Source of the DNA: Halolactibacillus miurensis
Lineage (GTDB): Bacteria; Bacillota; Bacilli; Bacillales; Amphibacillaceae
Reading direction: 5' to 3'
Assembly (NCBI RefSeq): GCF_900116255.1
Contig: NZ_FPAI01000017.1
Location: 1-64,000, forward strand
DNA: 64,000 nucleotides
This document shows, piece after piece, positions 19,041 through 27,740 of the stretch (within the stretch, counting starts at the first letter, position 1; the number at the start of each line of letters is the position of its first letter). Under the pieces are notes generated by a model. That model saw only the letters and a list, made by a program, of their open reading frames with translations, did not search any database and had not been told where the DNA came from. The position numbers and the translations under genes were made by a program.

Positions 19041-20428
19041 CACTGCGATTATATAATACACTCACGCGTCAAAAAGAAATATTTAACTCGATTGAAACAG
19101 ATAAAGTAAGCATGTACGTCTGTGGACCAACAGTGTATAACTATATTCATATTGGTAACGCAAGACCCGCGATTGTATTTGATACAGTAAGACGTTATTT
19201 AGAGTACCGCGGGTATCGGGTGACCTACGTTTTAAACTTTACCGATGTCGACGATAAAATCATTCGTGCCGCAAAAGAAGAAGGCATGGATTTAAAACAA
19301 TTAAGTGATCGATACATCGCCGCCTACCAAGAAGATGTGACTCGTTTAGGGGTGAGAGAAGCGACGGTGTATCCACGTGTGACGGAGTCAATGGATGAGA
19401 TTATTACTTTTATTCAGACGCTGATTGATAAAGGATTTGCTTATGAATCTGAAGGTGATGTGTATTTTAGAGCGCGTAAGTTTGAAGCATATGGAAAGCT
19501 TAGCCATCAGTCGCTAGATGATTTACAGAGCGGTGCGCGTGTGGAAGTAGACGAGCGAAAAGAAGATCCGATTGACTTTGCGCTATGGAAGAAGGCAAAG
19601 CCGGACGAAGCTTACTGGGAAAGCCCATTTGGACATGGGCGTCCAGGTTGGCATATTGAATGTTCAGCGATGGCAAAAGAGCACTTAGGAGAGACCATTG
19701 ATATTCATGCGGGTGGACAAGACTTAACGTTTCCGCACCATGAGAATGAAATCGCCCAATCAGAAGCATGTAATGGTCATCCATTTAGCCATTACTGGAT
19801 GCATAACGGGTATATTAATATTGATAACGAGAAAATGTCGAAATCAATTGGCAATGTCGTGTTAGCGCGCGAGTTGATTGATCAGTATTCGGGTGTGTTG
19901 TTACGTTTCTTTATGCTGAGTGTGCATTACCGCAGCCCAATTAATTTTAGTCATGAGCTCATTAAGCAATCAGAACAAGGGCTCAAGCGCATTGAAAATA
20001 CGGTCAAAAGTTTAATAGAGCGATCAGACACAGGAATAAGTGGAAAAGTATCTGTTGCCAAAGAGATTGACGATTTAACGCGCAAGTTTGAAGCGGCTAT
20101 GGATGATGACTTTAATACGGCTAACGCCATCGCAGTTATTTTTGATGCGGTTAAAGTGATCAATACGTATTTAGCAAAACAAGTGGTTCTTTCGGCTGAT
20201 TTAGAAGCTTATGCTGACATGCTGAAACGTTTCTTTGACGTACTAGGGTTAGAGATAGAAGCGGAGGAAGAACTGCTTGATGAAGAGATTGACCAATTGT
20301 TAGTTGAGCGGGAAGAAGCACGTAAAAACCGGGATTTCAACCGGGCTGATGAGATTCGTGATCAATTAAAAGCAGAAAATATCATTTTAGAAGATACGGC
20401 CAATGGCACACGTTGGCGTCGGGGTTAA
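19037..20428 (+). CDS. cysS: Cysteinyl-tRNA synthetase
   Basis: 463-residue class I synthetase with [15 protein letters not shown] (zinc cysteine and HIGH-type motif) near residue 28, [12 protein letters not shown] and [15 protein letters not shown] for zinc and cysteine binding, and KMSKSIGN near residue 266. It lies in the T-box-controlled unit with cysE, so cysteine synthesis and charging are expressed together. Start overlaps the cysE stop; mrnC follows after 3 bases. Confidence 0.98.
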   Translation: MTLRLYNTLTRQKEIFNSIETDKVSMYVCGPTVYNYIHIGNARPAIVFDTVRRYLEYRGYRVTYVLNFTDVDDKIIRAAKEEGMDLKQLSDRYIAAYQEDVTRLGVREATVYPRVTESMDEIITFIQTLIDKGFAYESEGDVYFRARKFEAYGKLSHQSLDDLQSGARVEVDERKEDPIDFALWKKAKPDEAYWESPFGHGRPGWHIECSAMAKEHLGETIDIHAGGQDLTFPHHENEIAQSEACNGHPFSHYWMHNGYINIDNEKMSKSIGNVVLARELIDQYSGVLLRFFMLSVHYRSPINFSHELIKQSEQGLKRIENTVKSLIERSDTGISGKVSVAKEIDDLTRKFEAAMDDDFNTANAIAVIFDAVKVINTYLAKQVVLSADLEAYADMLKRFFDVLGLEIEAEEELLDEEIDQLLVEREEARKNRDFNRADEIRDQLKAENIILEDTANGTRWRRG

Positions 20429-20431
20429 GCA

Positions 20432-20839
20432 ATGGAAAAAATACATGTTTTACAGATGAAGAGTTTAGCCCTTGCCTATATGGGGGATGTTGTTTACGAG
20501 TACTATGTTCGTGATTATCTCCTCCGTCAAGGCAAAGTAAATGTTAACACGTTGCATAAATCAGCCGTCAGGTTTGTTCAGGCAAAACAACAGGCGAAAG
20601 TCTTGCGGTATTGGCTTGACCAATCGTTACTTGACGAAGATGAACAAGGTGTCGTCAGACGAGGGCGTAATGCAAAGTCTGGCTCGGTACCAAAAAATAC
20701 GGATGTCATGACGTACCGTTATTCGACGGCATTCGAAGCGTTACTCGGTTATCATTACTTTTTAGAGAATCATGACCGATTGATGTGGCTAGTAGAAGCG
20801 GCAATCAACTATATAGAAAAAGGAAGTGAAACACCATGA
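20432..20839 (+). CDS. mrnC: Mini-ribonuclease III
   Basis: The 135-residue protein has the RNase III catalytic fold without a double-stranded-RNA-binding domain. The signature LALAYMGDVVYEYYVRDYLL carries the catalytic acidic residues; EALLGYHYF holds the second acidic motif. It matures the ends of 23S rRNA in B. subtilis. The stop overlaps the rlmB start (ATGA). Confidence 0.95.
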   Translation: MEKIHVLQMKSLALAYMGDVVYEYYVRDYLLRQGKVNVNTLHKSAVRFVQAKQQAKVLRYWLDQSLLDEDEQGVVRRGRNAKSGSVPKNTDVMTYRYSTAFEALLGYHYFLENHDRLMWLVEAAINYIEKGSETP

Positions 20840-21582
20840 ATGATGAATGGATTATCGGAAAGAACCCTGTCACAGAAGCATTAAAAAGTGGCCGGTCGAT
20901 TAATAAATTATTTATTCAAGATCAATTAAATCCAAAAACAACCCAGCAATTAATGCGTTTAGCTAAAGAAGCGGGTGTGATAGTTAAAAAAGTCCCAAAG
21001 AAAAAACTTGATCAACTTGTTGAAGGGCAACACCAAGGAATTGTCGCAAGTGTGGCGGCGTATCGGTATTACGAATTAGACGATTTATTCAAGGTCGCAG
21101 AAGAACGAGAGGAAGCCCCGTTCTTTATGATATTAGATGAGATTGAAGACCCGCATAACTTAGGATCAATCTTACGGACGGCTGATGCGTCTGGTTGTCA
21201 TGGGGTCATTATTCCTAAACGCCGCGCTGTTGGTTTGACTGCAACGGTCGCTAAAACATCAGCGGGTGCGATTGAGTATGTGCCGGTTGTTCGGGTAACA
21301 AATATCGCAAAAACGATTGATGAGCTTAAAGAGCGCAACGTTTGGGTTGTTGGTACAGAAGCGGAAGCGGATAAAGACTACCGTGAATTAGAAGGTGATA
21401 TGCCACTGGCGTTAGTGATTGGTAACGAAGGGAAAGGTATGAGCCGCTTAGTCAGAGAAAAGTGCGATTGGACTATTAAACTAGGGATGACAGGGAAAGT
21501 GTCATCGCTGAATGCATCAGTGGCGGCAAGCTTATTGATGTATGAAGTGTTTAGAAAAAGGAATCTATTAGGTGATGCGTAA
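20836..21582 (+). CDS. rlmB: 23S rRNA 2'-O-ribose methyltransferase RlmB (SpoU family)
   Basis: 248 residues with an N-terminal RNA-binding domain (1-75) and a C-terminal SPOUT knot domain with all three motifs: DPHNLGSILRTADASG, VIGNEGKGMSRL and VSSLNASVAASLLMYE. The family methylates the ribose of a guanosine in the 23S peptidyl-transferase loop (G2251 in E. coli). It overlaps mrnC and rae1. Confidence 0.94.
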   Translation: MNDEWIIGKNPVTEALKSGRSINKLFIQDQLNPKTTQQLMRLAKEAGVIVKKVPKKKLDQLVEGQHQGIVASVAAYRYYELDDLFKVAEEREEAPFFMILDEIEDPHNLGSILRTADASGCHGVIIPKRRAVGLTATVAKTSAGAIEYVPVVRVTNIAKTIDELKERNVWVVGTEAEADKDYRELEGDMPLALVIGNEGKGMSRLVREKCDWTIKLGMTGKVSSLNASVAASLLMYEVFRKRNLLGDA

Positions 21583-22091
21583 TGGATGTGTTACTGGTTG
21601 ATGGTTATAACATTATTGGCGACTGGGATGAACTCAGTCGCCTAAGAGATAAAGACCTTGATCAAGCGCGAAAATTGTTGATTGAAAAGATGGCGGAGTA
21701 TAAAGCGTATCGCGGTTATCGGGTGATTGTTGTGTTTGACGCTTATGAAGTCAAAGGATTAGGTTCGAATGAAGATCGATTCGGGGTCGAAGTGATTTAT
21801 ACGAGAGAAAAAGAAACCGCTGATGAATGTATCGAACGATTAGTCAAATCATTAAAAAATGTTAGGACGAAAGTGTATGTAGCGACATCAGATTATGCTG
21901 AACAACGCACCATCTTTCAACAAGGAGCGTACCGTAAAAGTGCGCGTGAGCTGAAGTTAGAAGTGGGACATATTCAACGAGAAATTTTAGAAGATTTGGA
22001 AGACTATCAGAATAAACAATCGTCGCGTAATCCTATCATTGATCTCAAGACTTGGGAGACGCTAGAAAAAATGCGCCGAGGCAAAGATTAA
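21582..22091 (+). CDS. rae1: Ribosome-associated endoribonuclease Rae1 (YacP)
   Basis: 169-residue NYN-domain protein. Motifs: LLVDGYNIIGDW at the N-terminus, VVFDAYEVKG, YTREKETADECIERLV, and VATSDYAEQ, giving the acidic PIN-like active site. B. subtilis Rae1 cleaves certain mRNAs in the ribosomal A site. The start overlaps the rlmB stop (TAATG), implying coupling. Confidence 0.93.
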   Translation: MDVLLVDGYNIIGDWDELSRLRDKDLDQARKLLIEKMAEYKAYRGYRVIVVFDAYEVKGLGSNEDRFGVEVIYTREKETADECIERLVKSLKNVRTKVYVATSDYAEQRTIFQQGAYRKSARELKLEVGHIQREILEDLEDYQNKQSSRNPIIDLKTWETLEKMRRGKD

Positions 22092-22099
22092 ACTAGTTG

Positions 22100-22129
22100 T
22101 TGACGCACAGGAAGCGCTTACTGTATAAT
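22100..22129 (+). promoter_or_regulatory. Sigma-A promoter of sigH
   Basis: TTGACG (22100-22105), an 18-bp spacer and a perfect TATAAT (22124-22129), beginning 9 bases after the rae1 stop. Confidence 0.88.
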
Positions 22130-22165
22130 ATTTCTATTATGTGTTTATTGCAGGAGGGAAATCTT

Positions 22166-22825
22166 TTGAACGAGGTTCATGACACGCTTAACGGTCAGCA
22201 AGTTGCTTATAAACAAATGGATGACGTAGGTTTAATTGACGCTGTTCAACAAGGTGATTCGACTGCCTTAGACTTTTTAATTCGAAAATATCGTGGTTTT
22301 GTCCGTGCAAAAGCAAGCACTTATTTTCTTGTCGGTGCGGATTATGATGATCTCATTCAAGAAGGCATGATAGGTTTATATAAAGCAATTCGTGATTATA
22401 AACAGGATAAAGAAGCATCGTTTAAAGCGTTTGCGGAGGTCTGTGTGACGCGGCAAATTATTACGGCAATTAAGTCTGCTACGCGAATGAAACATGGACC
22501 ACTTAATTCATATGTCTCGTTAGATAAGCCGGTCTTTGATGAAGATTCTGAGCGGACTTTGATTGATGTCATTGCTAATCAACAAGATACCGTTGACCCT
22601 GAAGCATTGTTGATTAGTCGTGAGCGCTATCAAGTGGTTGAAGAAAAACTTGGCGCGGTTTTGAGTGAATTAGAGCGAGAAGTATTAATGCTCTATTTAG
22701 ATGGGCGAAGTTATCAAGAAATCTCTGAGTTGCTTGACCGTCACGTCAAGGCGATTGATAACGCCTTGCAGCGGATTAAGAAAAAATTTGAGCGTCATCT
22801 AGAAGATGTTGTTGTCTTATTATGA
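22166..22825 (+). CDS. sigH: RNA polymerase sigma-H factor
   Basis: 219 residues, collinear with B. subtilis SigH: region 2 has YFLVGADYDDLIQEGMIGLYKA, followed by SFKAFAEVCVTRQIITAIKSATR, and region 4 has LYLDGRSYQEISELLDRHVKAIDNALQR. Sigma-H directs early-sporulation and stationary-phase genes. The TTG at 22166 is chosen because CAGGAGGGAA ends just upstream; an extension to the ATG at 22097 would overlap the promoter. sigH has its own promoter. Confidence 0.95.
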   Translation: MNEVHDTLNGQQVAYKQMDDVGLIDAVQQGDSTALDFLIRKYRGFVRAKASTYFLVGADYDDLIQEGMIGLYKAIRDYKQDKEASFKAFAEVCVTRQIITAIKSATRMKHGPLNSYVSLDKPVFDEDSERTLIDVIANQQDTVDPEALLISRERYQVVEEKLGAVLSELEREVLMLYLDGRSYQEISELLDRHVKAIDNALQRIKKKFERHLEDVVVLL

Positions 22826-22847
22826 TTGATAATTTACCTTGAGAGCG

Positions 22848-22876
22848 TTGACACATAAGAATGAAGGTGCTACATT
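22848..22876 (+). promoter_or_regulatory. Sigma-A promoter of rpmG-secE
   Basis: A perfect TTGACA (22848-22853), a 17-bp spacer and TACATT (22871-22876). Confidence 0.82.
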
Positions 22877-22877
22877 A

Positions 22878-22901
22878 AGTAAGATAGTAATCTATCTTAC
22901 T
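22878..22901 (+). repeat. Inverted repeat over the predicted rpmG transcription start
   Basis: AGTAAGATAG (22878-22887), TAAT, CTATCTTACT (22892-22901): a perfect 10-bp inverted repeat. It begins 2 bases after the -10 element and spans the expected start site near 22883, ending before the Shine-Dalgarno. It has no T-run, so it is not a terminator. It could be a repressor operator or an mRNA 5' hairpin. Confidence 0.8.
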
Positions 22902-22915
22902 AGAGGGTGAACACG

Positions 22916-23062
22916 ATGAAAAAGAAAATTGTACTCGCTTGTACAGAATGCCTGAGTCGAAATTATCACTCAGATAAACATACACAAGAGGCAGAACGAT
23001 TAGAACTAAAGAAGTTCTGCAAAAAGTGTAATAAACACACCGTACATCGTGAAACGAAGTAA
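22916..23062 (+). CDS. rpmG: 50S ribosomal protein L33, zinc-binding form
   Basis: 48 residues. Two cysteine pairs (C9, C12 and C35, C38) make this the zinc-binding (C+) form. L33 is a small exit-site-side 50S protein. AGAGGGTG before the ATG fits. It leads the rpmG-secE unit, the usual Bacillales position. A perfect inverted repeat lies at its promoter. Confidence 0.95.
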   Translation: MKKKIVLACTECLSRNYHSDKHTQEAERLELKKFCKKCNKHTVHRETK

Positions 23063-23107
23063 CGAGCTGTACGAAGATCAATTCAACCGAGTTTGGAGGA
23101 ACCATTA

Positions 23108-23287
23108 GTGAAAATTGTATCATTTTTTAAAGATGTTTCACGCGAAATGAAAAAGGTATCTTGGCCGAGACGTAAAGAATTAACGAATTCCACCATTACA
23201 GTTGTGGCAACTGTTACTTTTATCGCACTATTCTTTGTCGTTGTTGATTTAGGTATTACCCAAATTTTAAATCTATTTTTTGAGTAG
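23108..23287 (+). CDS. secE: Protein translocase subunit SecE
   Basis: 59 residues with an amphipathic cytoplasmic helix (FFKDVSREMKKVSWPRRKEL, the conserved SecE stretch) and one membrane helix (about residues 30-55). SecE clamps the SecY channel. GTG 23108 lies 7 bases after GGAGGA; a start at 23093 would place the Shine-Dalgarno inside the gene. Confidence 0.95.
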   Translation: MKIVSFFKDVSREMKKVSWPRRKELTNSTITVVATVTFIALFFVVVDLGITQILNLFFE

Positions 23288-23346
23288 AAGATGATCTTTT
23301 ATGTTATACTAGTAATGTCGTTAAGAAAGATGTATGTTGACCTGTC

Positions 23347-23377
23347 AAAAACCCGTCCACTTTATGCGGGTTTTTTA
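23347..23377 (+). terminator. Terminator or attenuator between secE and nusG
   Basis: AAAACCCG (23348-23355) pairs with CGGGTTTT (23367-23374) across an 11-base loop, followed by more T. It lies 60 bases after secE and about 100 before nusG. A TATACT at 23305-23310 could be a -10 upstream, but no good -35 was found. Confidence 0.75.
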
Positions 23378-23478
23378 AATTGGGGAAAAATAAACTTGGC
23401 AAGTGACATCAACTGTGATGTAGCTATGTTTAAGATAAAACAAAGAATAAGTCAGACACTAAAAAGGAGGGAAAAAAG

Positions 23479-24015
23479 ATGGAGAAACAGTGGTATGTTG
23501 TTCATACGTATTCAGGGTATGAAAATAAAGTTAAGACAAACTTAGAAAAACGTTTAGCATCGATGGGCATGGAGGATAAGATTTTCCGTATTCTCGTACC
23601 TGAAGATGAAGAAACAGAAGTCAAAGATGGTAAGAAAAAAGTCGCGATGAAAAAAGTCTTCCCTGGCTATGTCTTAGCTGAAATGATCATGACGGATGAT
23701 TCTTGGTATGTGGTTAGAAACACACCAGGTGTGACAGGGTTTGTTGGTTCAACGGGTTCAGGCTCAAAGCCGACACCATTACTACCTGAAGAAGCAGAAA
23801 CGATTCTAAAACGCATGGGTATGAAAGAAACAGTCATTGAGATTGATTTTAATATTGGTGATCAAGTGACTGTGACCGATGGTTCATTTGAAGGTCGTGA
23901 AGCGGTTGTGCAAGAACTTGATATGGATCATCAGAAGGCGAAAGTGCTTGTCGACCTCTTTGGTCGTGAAACGCCGGTTGAGTTAGATTTCAAACAAATC
24001 AAACATATGGATTAA
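23479..24015 (+). CDS. nusG: Transcription elongation factor NusG
   Basis: 178 residues: the N-terminal NGN domain (WYVVHTYSGYENKVK to about 110) that contacts RNA polymerase and a C-terminal KOW domain (FNIGDQVTVTDGSFEGREAVV). NusG modulates pausing and termination and links transcription to translation. AAAAAGGAGG before the ATG is strong. A longer frame at 23291-23545 overlaps the start but is not a gene. Confidence 0.97.
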   Translation: MEKQWYVVHTYSGYENKVKTNLEKRLASMGMEDKIFRILVPEDEETEVKDGKKKVAMKKVFPGYVLAEMIMTDDSWYVVRNTPGVTGFVGSTGSGSKPTPLLPEEAETILKRMGMKETVIEIDFNIGDQVTVTDGSFEGREAVVQELDMDHQKAKVLVDLFGRETPVELDFKQIKHMD

Positions 24016-24045
24016 GATTTTTATTTATTTTTATTCACTCGACCC

Positions 24046-24074
24046 TTGCATTATTTTGATGAGCATGATAAAAT
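24046..24074 (+). promoter_or_regulatory. Sigma-A promoter of rplK-rplA
   Basis: TTGCAT (24046-24051), a 17-bp spacer and an extended -10 TGA-TAAAAT (-10 at 24069-24074). Confidence 0.82.
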
Positions 24075-24126
24075 TCTAATGTTCTTATATGCCTCGAGTA
24101 TAAGGTTAGATAGAATATGAAATTGA

Positions 24127-24172
24127 GTGGGAGGGGTCAAACCCTGTGACCACATCACGGACTTAAGGAGGT
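24127..24172 (+). promoter_or_regulatory. rplK leader element, candidate L1-binding site
   Basis: GTGGGAGG, then AACCC and ACCACAT, then AAGGAGG. The GTGG/CCAC ends can pair to enclose an internal loop. The same order of blocks recurs before rplA. E. coli L1 represses its operon by binding the rplK leader; that this is the Firmicutes equivalent is inference. Confidence 0.55.
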
Positions 24173-24179
24173 GTGTCTC

Positions 24180-24605
24180 GTGGCTAAAAAAGTAATCAAA
24201 GTAGTAAAACTTCAAATTCCAGCGGGCAAAGCAAACCCAGCACCACCAGTTGGACCAGCATTAGGTCAAGCAGGTGTTAACATCATGGGATTCTGTAAAG
24301 AATTCAACGCTCGTACGCAAGAGCAAGCTGGATTGATTATTCCGGTAGAAATTACGGTATTTGAAGACCGTTCATTTACATTCATCACAAAAACTCCGCC
24401 GGCTGCTGTATTGCTTAAGAAAGCAGCGGGTATCGAAACTGCATCAGGTGAACCAAACCGCAACAAAGTTGCAACGTTGAAGCGCGATCAAGTAAAAGAA
24501 ATCGCTGAAACAAAAATGCCTGATTTAAACGCAGCAGATGTTGAAGCAGCTATGCGTATGGTTGAAGGTACTGCACGTAGTATGGGTATCGTTATCGAAG
24601 ACTAA
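24180..24605 (+). CDS. rplK: 50S ribosomal protein L11
   Basis: 141 residues, the family length. The proline-rich N-terminal segment [17 protein letters not shown] marks the factor-binding domain that forms the GTPase-associated centre with 23S helices 43-44, the thiostrepton target. GTG 24180 ([10 protein letters not shown]) follows AAGGAGGTG; an in-frame start 9 bases earlier overlaps that Shine-Dalgarno. A terminator-like hairpin separates it from rplA. Confidence 0.97.
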   Translation: MAKKVIKVVKLQIPAGKANPAPPVGPALGQAGVNIMGFCKEFNARTQEQAGLIIPVEITVFEDRSFTFITKTPPAAVLLKKAAGIETASGEPNRNKVATLKRDQVKEIAETKMPDLNAADVEAAMRMVEGTARSMGIVIED

Positions 24606-24628
24606 TATACGTGTAATGATTTGTGAAG

Positions 24629-24669
24629 AAGGTTGCGTTTATGGCGTTAGTCATTTCGCAACCTTTTTG
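24629..24669 (+). terminator. Terminator-like hairpin between rplK and rplA
   Basis: AAGGTTGCG (24629-24637) pairs with CGCAACCTT (24657-24665), then a T-run. A second hairpin, CTTACGC/GCGTAAG at 24704-24722, followed nine bases later by a T-run, lies between it and the rplA leader. If they terminate, it is partial, since no promoter before rplA was recognised. Confidence 0.75.
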
Positions 24670-24736
24670 TAGGCAGATAAGCTAGGGGCATAGTCAACTA
24701 GTGCTTACGCATGTTGCGTAAGGTCCGCTTTTTTAA

Positions 24737-24772
24737 GTGGGAGGTTTAACCGTTAAAACCACATTCAAGGAG
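24737..24772 (+). promoter_or_regulatory. rplA leader element, candidate L1-binding site
   Basis: GTGGGAGG, AACC, ACCACAT and AAGGAGG appear in the same order and near-same spacing as before rplK. An in-frame GTG at 24737 is part of this element and is not the rplA start. Confidence 0.55.
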
Positions 24773-24781
24773 GAAATGAAA

Positions 24782-25477
24782 ATGGCTAAAAAATCAAAAA
24801 AGCAACAAGCGGCTTTGGAATTAGTGGATCGTACAAAATTGTATGATGTAGAAGAAGCGCTTAAATTAGTTAAAGAAAATGCAACAGCTAACTTCGACGA
24901 AACAGTTGAAGCGGCATTCCGCTTAGGTGTCGATCCTAAGAAAGCTGACCAACAAATCCGTAGTGCGATGGTACTTCCGCACGGAACTGGTAAAACACAA
25001 ACTGTTTTAGTATTTGCTAAAGGTGACAAAGCGAAAGAAGCTGAAGCAGCTGGTGCAGATTACGTAGGTGAACAAGATCTTATCAACAAAATTAACCAAG
25101 GATGGTTTGACTTCGACGTGATCGTAGCAACACCTGACATGATGGCTGAAGTTGGTAAACTTGGTCGTGTATTAGGACCTAAAGGTCTTATGCCAAACCC
25201 TAAAACAGGTACAGTAACATTTGATGTTGAAAAAGCTGTTAACGAAATTAAAGCAGGTAAAGTTGAATACCGTGTGGATCGTCAATCAAACGTACACGTA
25301 CCAATTGGTAAAGCGTCATTTGATTTAGAGAAACTTGTTGAAAACTTTAACGCACTTGCTAACACAATTGTTAAAGCTAAGCCACAATCTTCAAAAGGTA
25401 TCTACATGAAGAACGTGTCTGTAACATCAACGATGGGCCCTGGTGTTAAAATCGACCCATCAAACTTTGCAAAATAA
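24782..25477 (+). CDS. rplA: 50S ribosomal protein L1
   Basis: 231 residues with the L1 signature [19 protein letters not shown]1 forms the mobile stalk that releases E-site tRNA and, in many bacteria, represses its own mRNA. ATG 24782 follows AAGGAGG at good spacing; the in-frame GTG 45 bases upstream was rejected as part of the leader. Confidence 0.97.
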   Translation: MAKKSKKQQAALELVDRTKLYDVEEALKLVKENATANFDETVEAAFRLGVDPKKADQQIRSAMVLPHGTGKTQTVLVFAKGDKAKEAEAAGADYVGEQDLINKINQGWFDFDVIVATPDMMAEVGKLGRVLGPKGLMPNPKTGTVTFDVEKAVNEIKAGKVEYRVDRQSNVHVPIGKASFDLEKLVENFNALANTIVKAKPQSSKGIYMKNVSVTSTMGPGVKIDPSNFAK

Positions 25478-25480
25478 TAC

Positions 25481-25509
25481 TTGACTTTTATTAATTGTTT
25501 CGTTACAAT
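25481..25509 (+). promoter_or_regulatory. Sigma-A promoter of rplJ-rplL
   Basis: TTGACT (25481-25486), a 17-bp spacer and TACAAT (25504-25509), just after the rplA stop. Confidence 0.88.
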
Positions 25510-25530
25510 CAATAAGGTTAAAATAATACG

Positions 25531-25656
25531 TTATACCGTAGACAGCAGGGGCTTGTAAGCTTAATTAGCCTGCCGAGGTGTTGAATAAAGAGAACGGTGT
25601 TCTCTTATCTATTCACGCAATTTCCCCTCACGTCTACTTTCGGCGTGAGGTTTTTT
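25531..25656 (+). promoter_or_regulatory. L10 leader with terminator (rplJ autoregulation)
   Basis: The block CGTAGACAGCAGGGGC with AGCCTGCCGAGG matches the Firmicutes ribosomal L10 leader, the mRNA site for the L10-L7/L12 complex. It ends in a terminator, CCTCACG (25626-25632) with CGTGAGG (25644-25650) and TTTTTT. This supports autogenous control by transcription attenuation. Confidence 0.9.
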
Positions 25657-25717
25657 ATTGATTTCAATAAAAGAACGCGGATCGGTATGATGTTTAATTC
25701 TGGTAGGAGGTGGAACA

Positions 25718-26218
25718 ATGTCAAAAGTTATCGAGAAAAAGAAACAGGTTGTTTCTGAAATCGCAACAAAACTTCGTGAAAGTGAATCAACAATCTTAGT
25801 TGATTACCGTGGTCTTGATGTAGCGGAAGTTACTGAACTACGTAAACAACTACGTGAAGCTGGCGTGGAATTCAAAGTGTACAAAAACACAATGTCTCGT
25901 CGTGCAGCTGAAGAAGCTGAACTTTCAGAATTAAATGAAGTGCTAGTAGGACCTACTGCGATCGCCTTCAGTAATGAAGATGTCGTAGCGCCAGCCAAAG
26001 TATTAAACAACTTTGCGAAAACTCATGAAGCATTGGAGATCAAAGGTGGCGTCATTCAAGGTAATGTTGCATCTGTTGATCAGATCAAAGAACTTGCAGA
26101 CTTACCAAGTTACGAAGGTCTACTTTCAATGGTACTCAGCGTACTACAAGCGCCAATGCGCAACTTCGCTTACGCAGCAAAAGCTGTTGCCGAGCAAAAA
26201 GAAGAACAAGGTGCTTAA
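25718..26218 (+). CDS. rplJ: 50S ribosomal protein L10
   Basis: 166 residues, full length. N-terminal globular RNA-binding domain with [24 protein letters not shown]; the C-terminal helix (about 140-166) binds L7/L12 dimers to build the stalk. GTAGGAGGTGG before the ATG is strong. Regulated by the L10 leader upstream; rplL follows after 59 bases. Confidence 0.97.
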   Translation: MSKVIEKKKQVVSEIATKLRESESTILVDYRGLDVAEVTELRKQLREAGVEFKVYKNTMSRRAAEEAELSELNEVLVGPTAIAFSNEDVVAPAKVLNNFAKTHEALEIKGGVIQGNVASVDQIKELADLPSYEGLLSMVLSVLQAPMRNFAYAAKAVAEQKEEQGA

Positions 26219-26277
26219 TAGCGTCGTAGCCTAATAAGGGCTTAAAAAACTCAAAAAAATTCTAGGAGGAAACAAAC

Positions 26278-26640
26278 ATGTCTCACGAACAAATTATCGA
26301 AGCAATCAAAGAAATGACTGTTCTTGAATTAAACGATTTAGTTAAAGCAATTGAAGAAGAATTTGGTGTAACTGCAGCTGCTCCAGTAGCGGTAGCAGGT
26401 GCTGCAGGTGGCGAAGCTGCTGAAGAAAAAACTGAATTTGACGTAGTATTAGAAAGCGCTGGCGCTTCTAAGATTAAAGTTGTTAAAGCAGTACGTGAAA
26501 TCACTGGTCTTGGTCTTAAAGACGCTAAAGACTTAGTAGATAACGCTCCTGGCGCTATCAAAGAAGGCGTTGCTAAAGAAGAAGCTGAAGAAATGAAAGC
26601 TAAACTTGAAGAAGCAGGCGCATCTGTAGAATTAAAATAG
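26278..26640 (+). CDS. rplL: 50S ribosomal protein L7/L12
   Basis: 120 residues: the N-terminal dimerisation helix ([19 protein letters not shown]), an alanine-rich hinge near residues 36-52, and the C-terminal factor-binding domain with [20 protein letters not shown]. It recruits translational GTPases. CTAGGAGGAAA before the ATG fits. A terminator follows. Confidence 0.98.
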   Translation: MSHEQIIEAIKEMTVLELNDLVKAIEEEFGVTAAAPVAVAGAAGGEAAEEKTEFDVVLESAGASKIKVVKAVREITGLGLKDAKDLVDNAPGAIKEGVAKEEAEEMKAKLEEAGASVELK

Positions 26641-26663
26641 TCTGTTGACTATCTGAAGTAATA

Positions 26664-26697
26664 AGGGCTCGTCTTTATAGGCGGGCTTTTATTTTTC
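26664..26697 (+). terminator. Terminator of rplJ-rplL
   Basis: GCTCGTC pairs with GGCGGGC (G-U pairs included) over a short loop, followed by TTTTATTTTT. Confidence 0.83.
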
Positions 26698-26767
26698 GTT
26701 TAAATCATCCATCCATCCTCCAAGTGTTACTACAACTAAAGTTAACCACAAAAAAGTAGGTGATCAC

Positions 26768-27367
26768 GTGTCAGAACAATACTTTACACATAATCCTCAA
26801 ATAAAAAGTGACCCAAAAACATGGGCATTCATGCTTAAAGGTCACCGGTTTACGTTTACAAGTGATACAGGTGTTTTTTCGAAAAATGAAGTGGATTTTG
26901 GTTCGAGAACTTTAATTGATGCTTTCGAGGCGCCGGAAATTGAAGGGGATTATCTTGATTTAGGATGTGGCTATGGGCCGATAGGGTTGAGTTTGGCTAA
27001 AGCTGATCGAACAAGGGTCTGTCATTTAGTTGATGTGAACGAACGTGCGATTGCTTTAGCGAAAGAAAATGCCCGAGTGAATCAAGTTGATAATGTAAAC
27101 ATTTATTCGAGCGATCGTTTTGAAAATGTGAATCAAGCCTTTGCGGCCATTTTGACTAATCCGCCCATTCGAGCAGGAAAACAAACGGTGCATCTTATGT
27201 TAGAAGAAAGTTTTGATCATTTGTTGCCTGGTGGCGCGCTGTGGGTTGTCATTCAAAAGAAACAAGGCGCACCGTCAGCAATGAAAAAGCTTGAAGAATT
27301 CTCTCAAGATGTTCAGGTCGTGCTAAAGAATAAAGGTTATTATATTCTCCGAGCAGTAAAAAAATGA
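26768..27367 (+). CDS. ybxB: Class I SAM-dependent methyltransferase YbxB, RsmC-like
   Basis: 199 residues with SAM-binding motif I DLGCGYGPIG near residue 60 and the catalytic NPPI motif near residue 137, typical of N2-guanine rRNA methyltransferases of the RsmC/RlmG group. The target in Firmicutes is not established. The position between rplL and rpoB is the conserved Bacillales one. GTG start with TAGGTGATC upstream. Confidence 0.9.
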   Translation: MSEQYFTHNPQIKSDPKTWAFMLKGHRFTFTSDTGVFSKNEVDFGSRTLIDAFEAPEIEGDYLDLGCGYGPIGLSLAKADRTRVCHLVDVNERAIALAKENARVNQVDNVNIYSSDRFENVNQAFAAILTNPPIRAGKQTVHLMLEESFDHLLPGGALWVVIQKKQGAPSAMKKLEEFSQDVQVVLKNKGYYILRAVKK

Positions 27368-27385
27368 TAAATAGGCCCAAAAAAA

Positions 27386-27414
27386 TTGACTATCGGTTCC
27401 TATTGTGATAATAT
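27386..27414 (+). promoter_or_regulatory. Distal rpoB promoter (P1)
   Basis: TTGACT (27386-27391), a 17-bp spacer and TAATAT (27409-27414) with an extended TGA just before it. A 5' leader of about 415 bases to rpoB would result. Confidence 0.78.
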
Positions 27415-27740
27415 AGAAAAATGCCAATAGCACGTTTTTCATGTTTAGTTAATCGTTTTGAACATGAATGGACGTGTATGATGTATATGTAGCGTAGATA
27501 TGGAGTTAAAGAGAGGACAAGGATTAACCATCATTGATGAAAGTAGTCAAGAACTAATCCTTATTTTTATATGCTCAGAAATCTACTAGTTGTATCGTCG
27601 CTAAACAGCGGTTGTTGATTTGCGACTTTAGTCGTCAGCAAGCGATGTTTACTATAAATATTTAACGGGTAGGCGTTCTGGTTTTTTCCGAACGTATTAT
27701 CTGACTTAAATTATACCGATTTCATTCTATAAGTCAATAG
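27415..27740 (+). other. Structured rpoB leader region
   Basis: No gene is seen here. Right after the P1 start lies a two-part hairpin, CACGT/ACGTG outside and TTCATGTT/AACATGAA inside (27431-27476). A second, AAGGATTA/TAATCCTT (27519-27526 with 27556-27563), is followed by ATTTTTA and may be a weak terminator. A third near 27673-27695 pairs CGTTC with GAACG. None matches an RNA family I recognise. Confidence 0.6.

Noticed and set aside
23396-23430. Possible promoter TTGGCA before nusG
   Set aside because: No -10 element lies at 16-18 bp; the nearest candidate is 23 bp away.
23291-23545. Plus-strand open frame of 84 codons between secE and nusG
   Set aside because: It runs across a terminator hairpin, has no Shine-Dalgarno and overlaps the nusG start in another frame.
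26013-26234. Plus-strand open frame of 73 codons inside rplJ
   Set aside because: Out-of-frame shadow of rplJ with no start signal.
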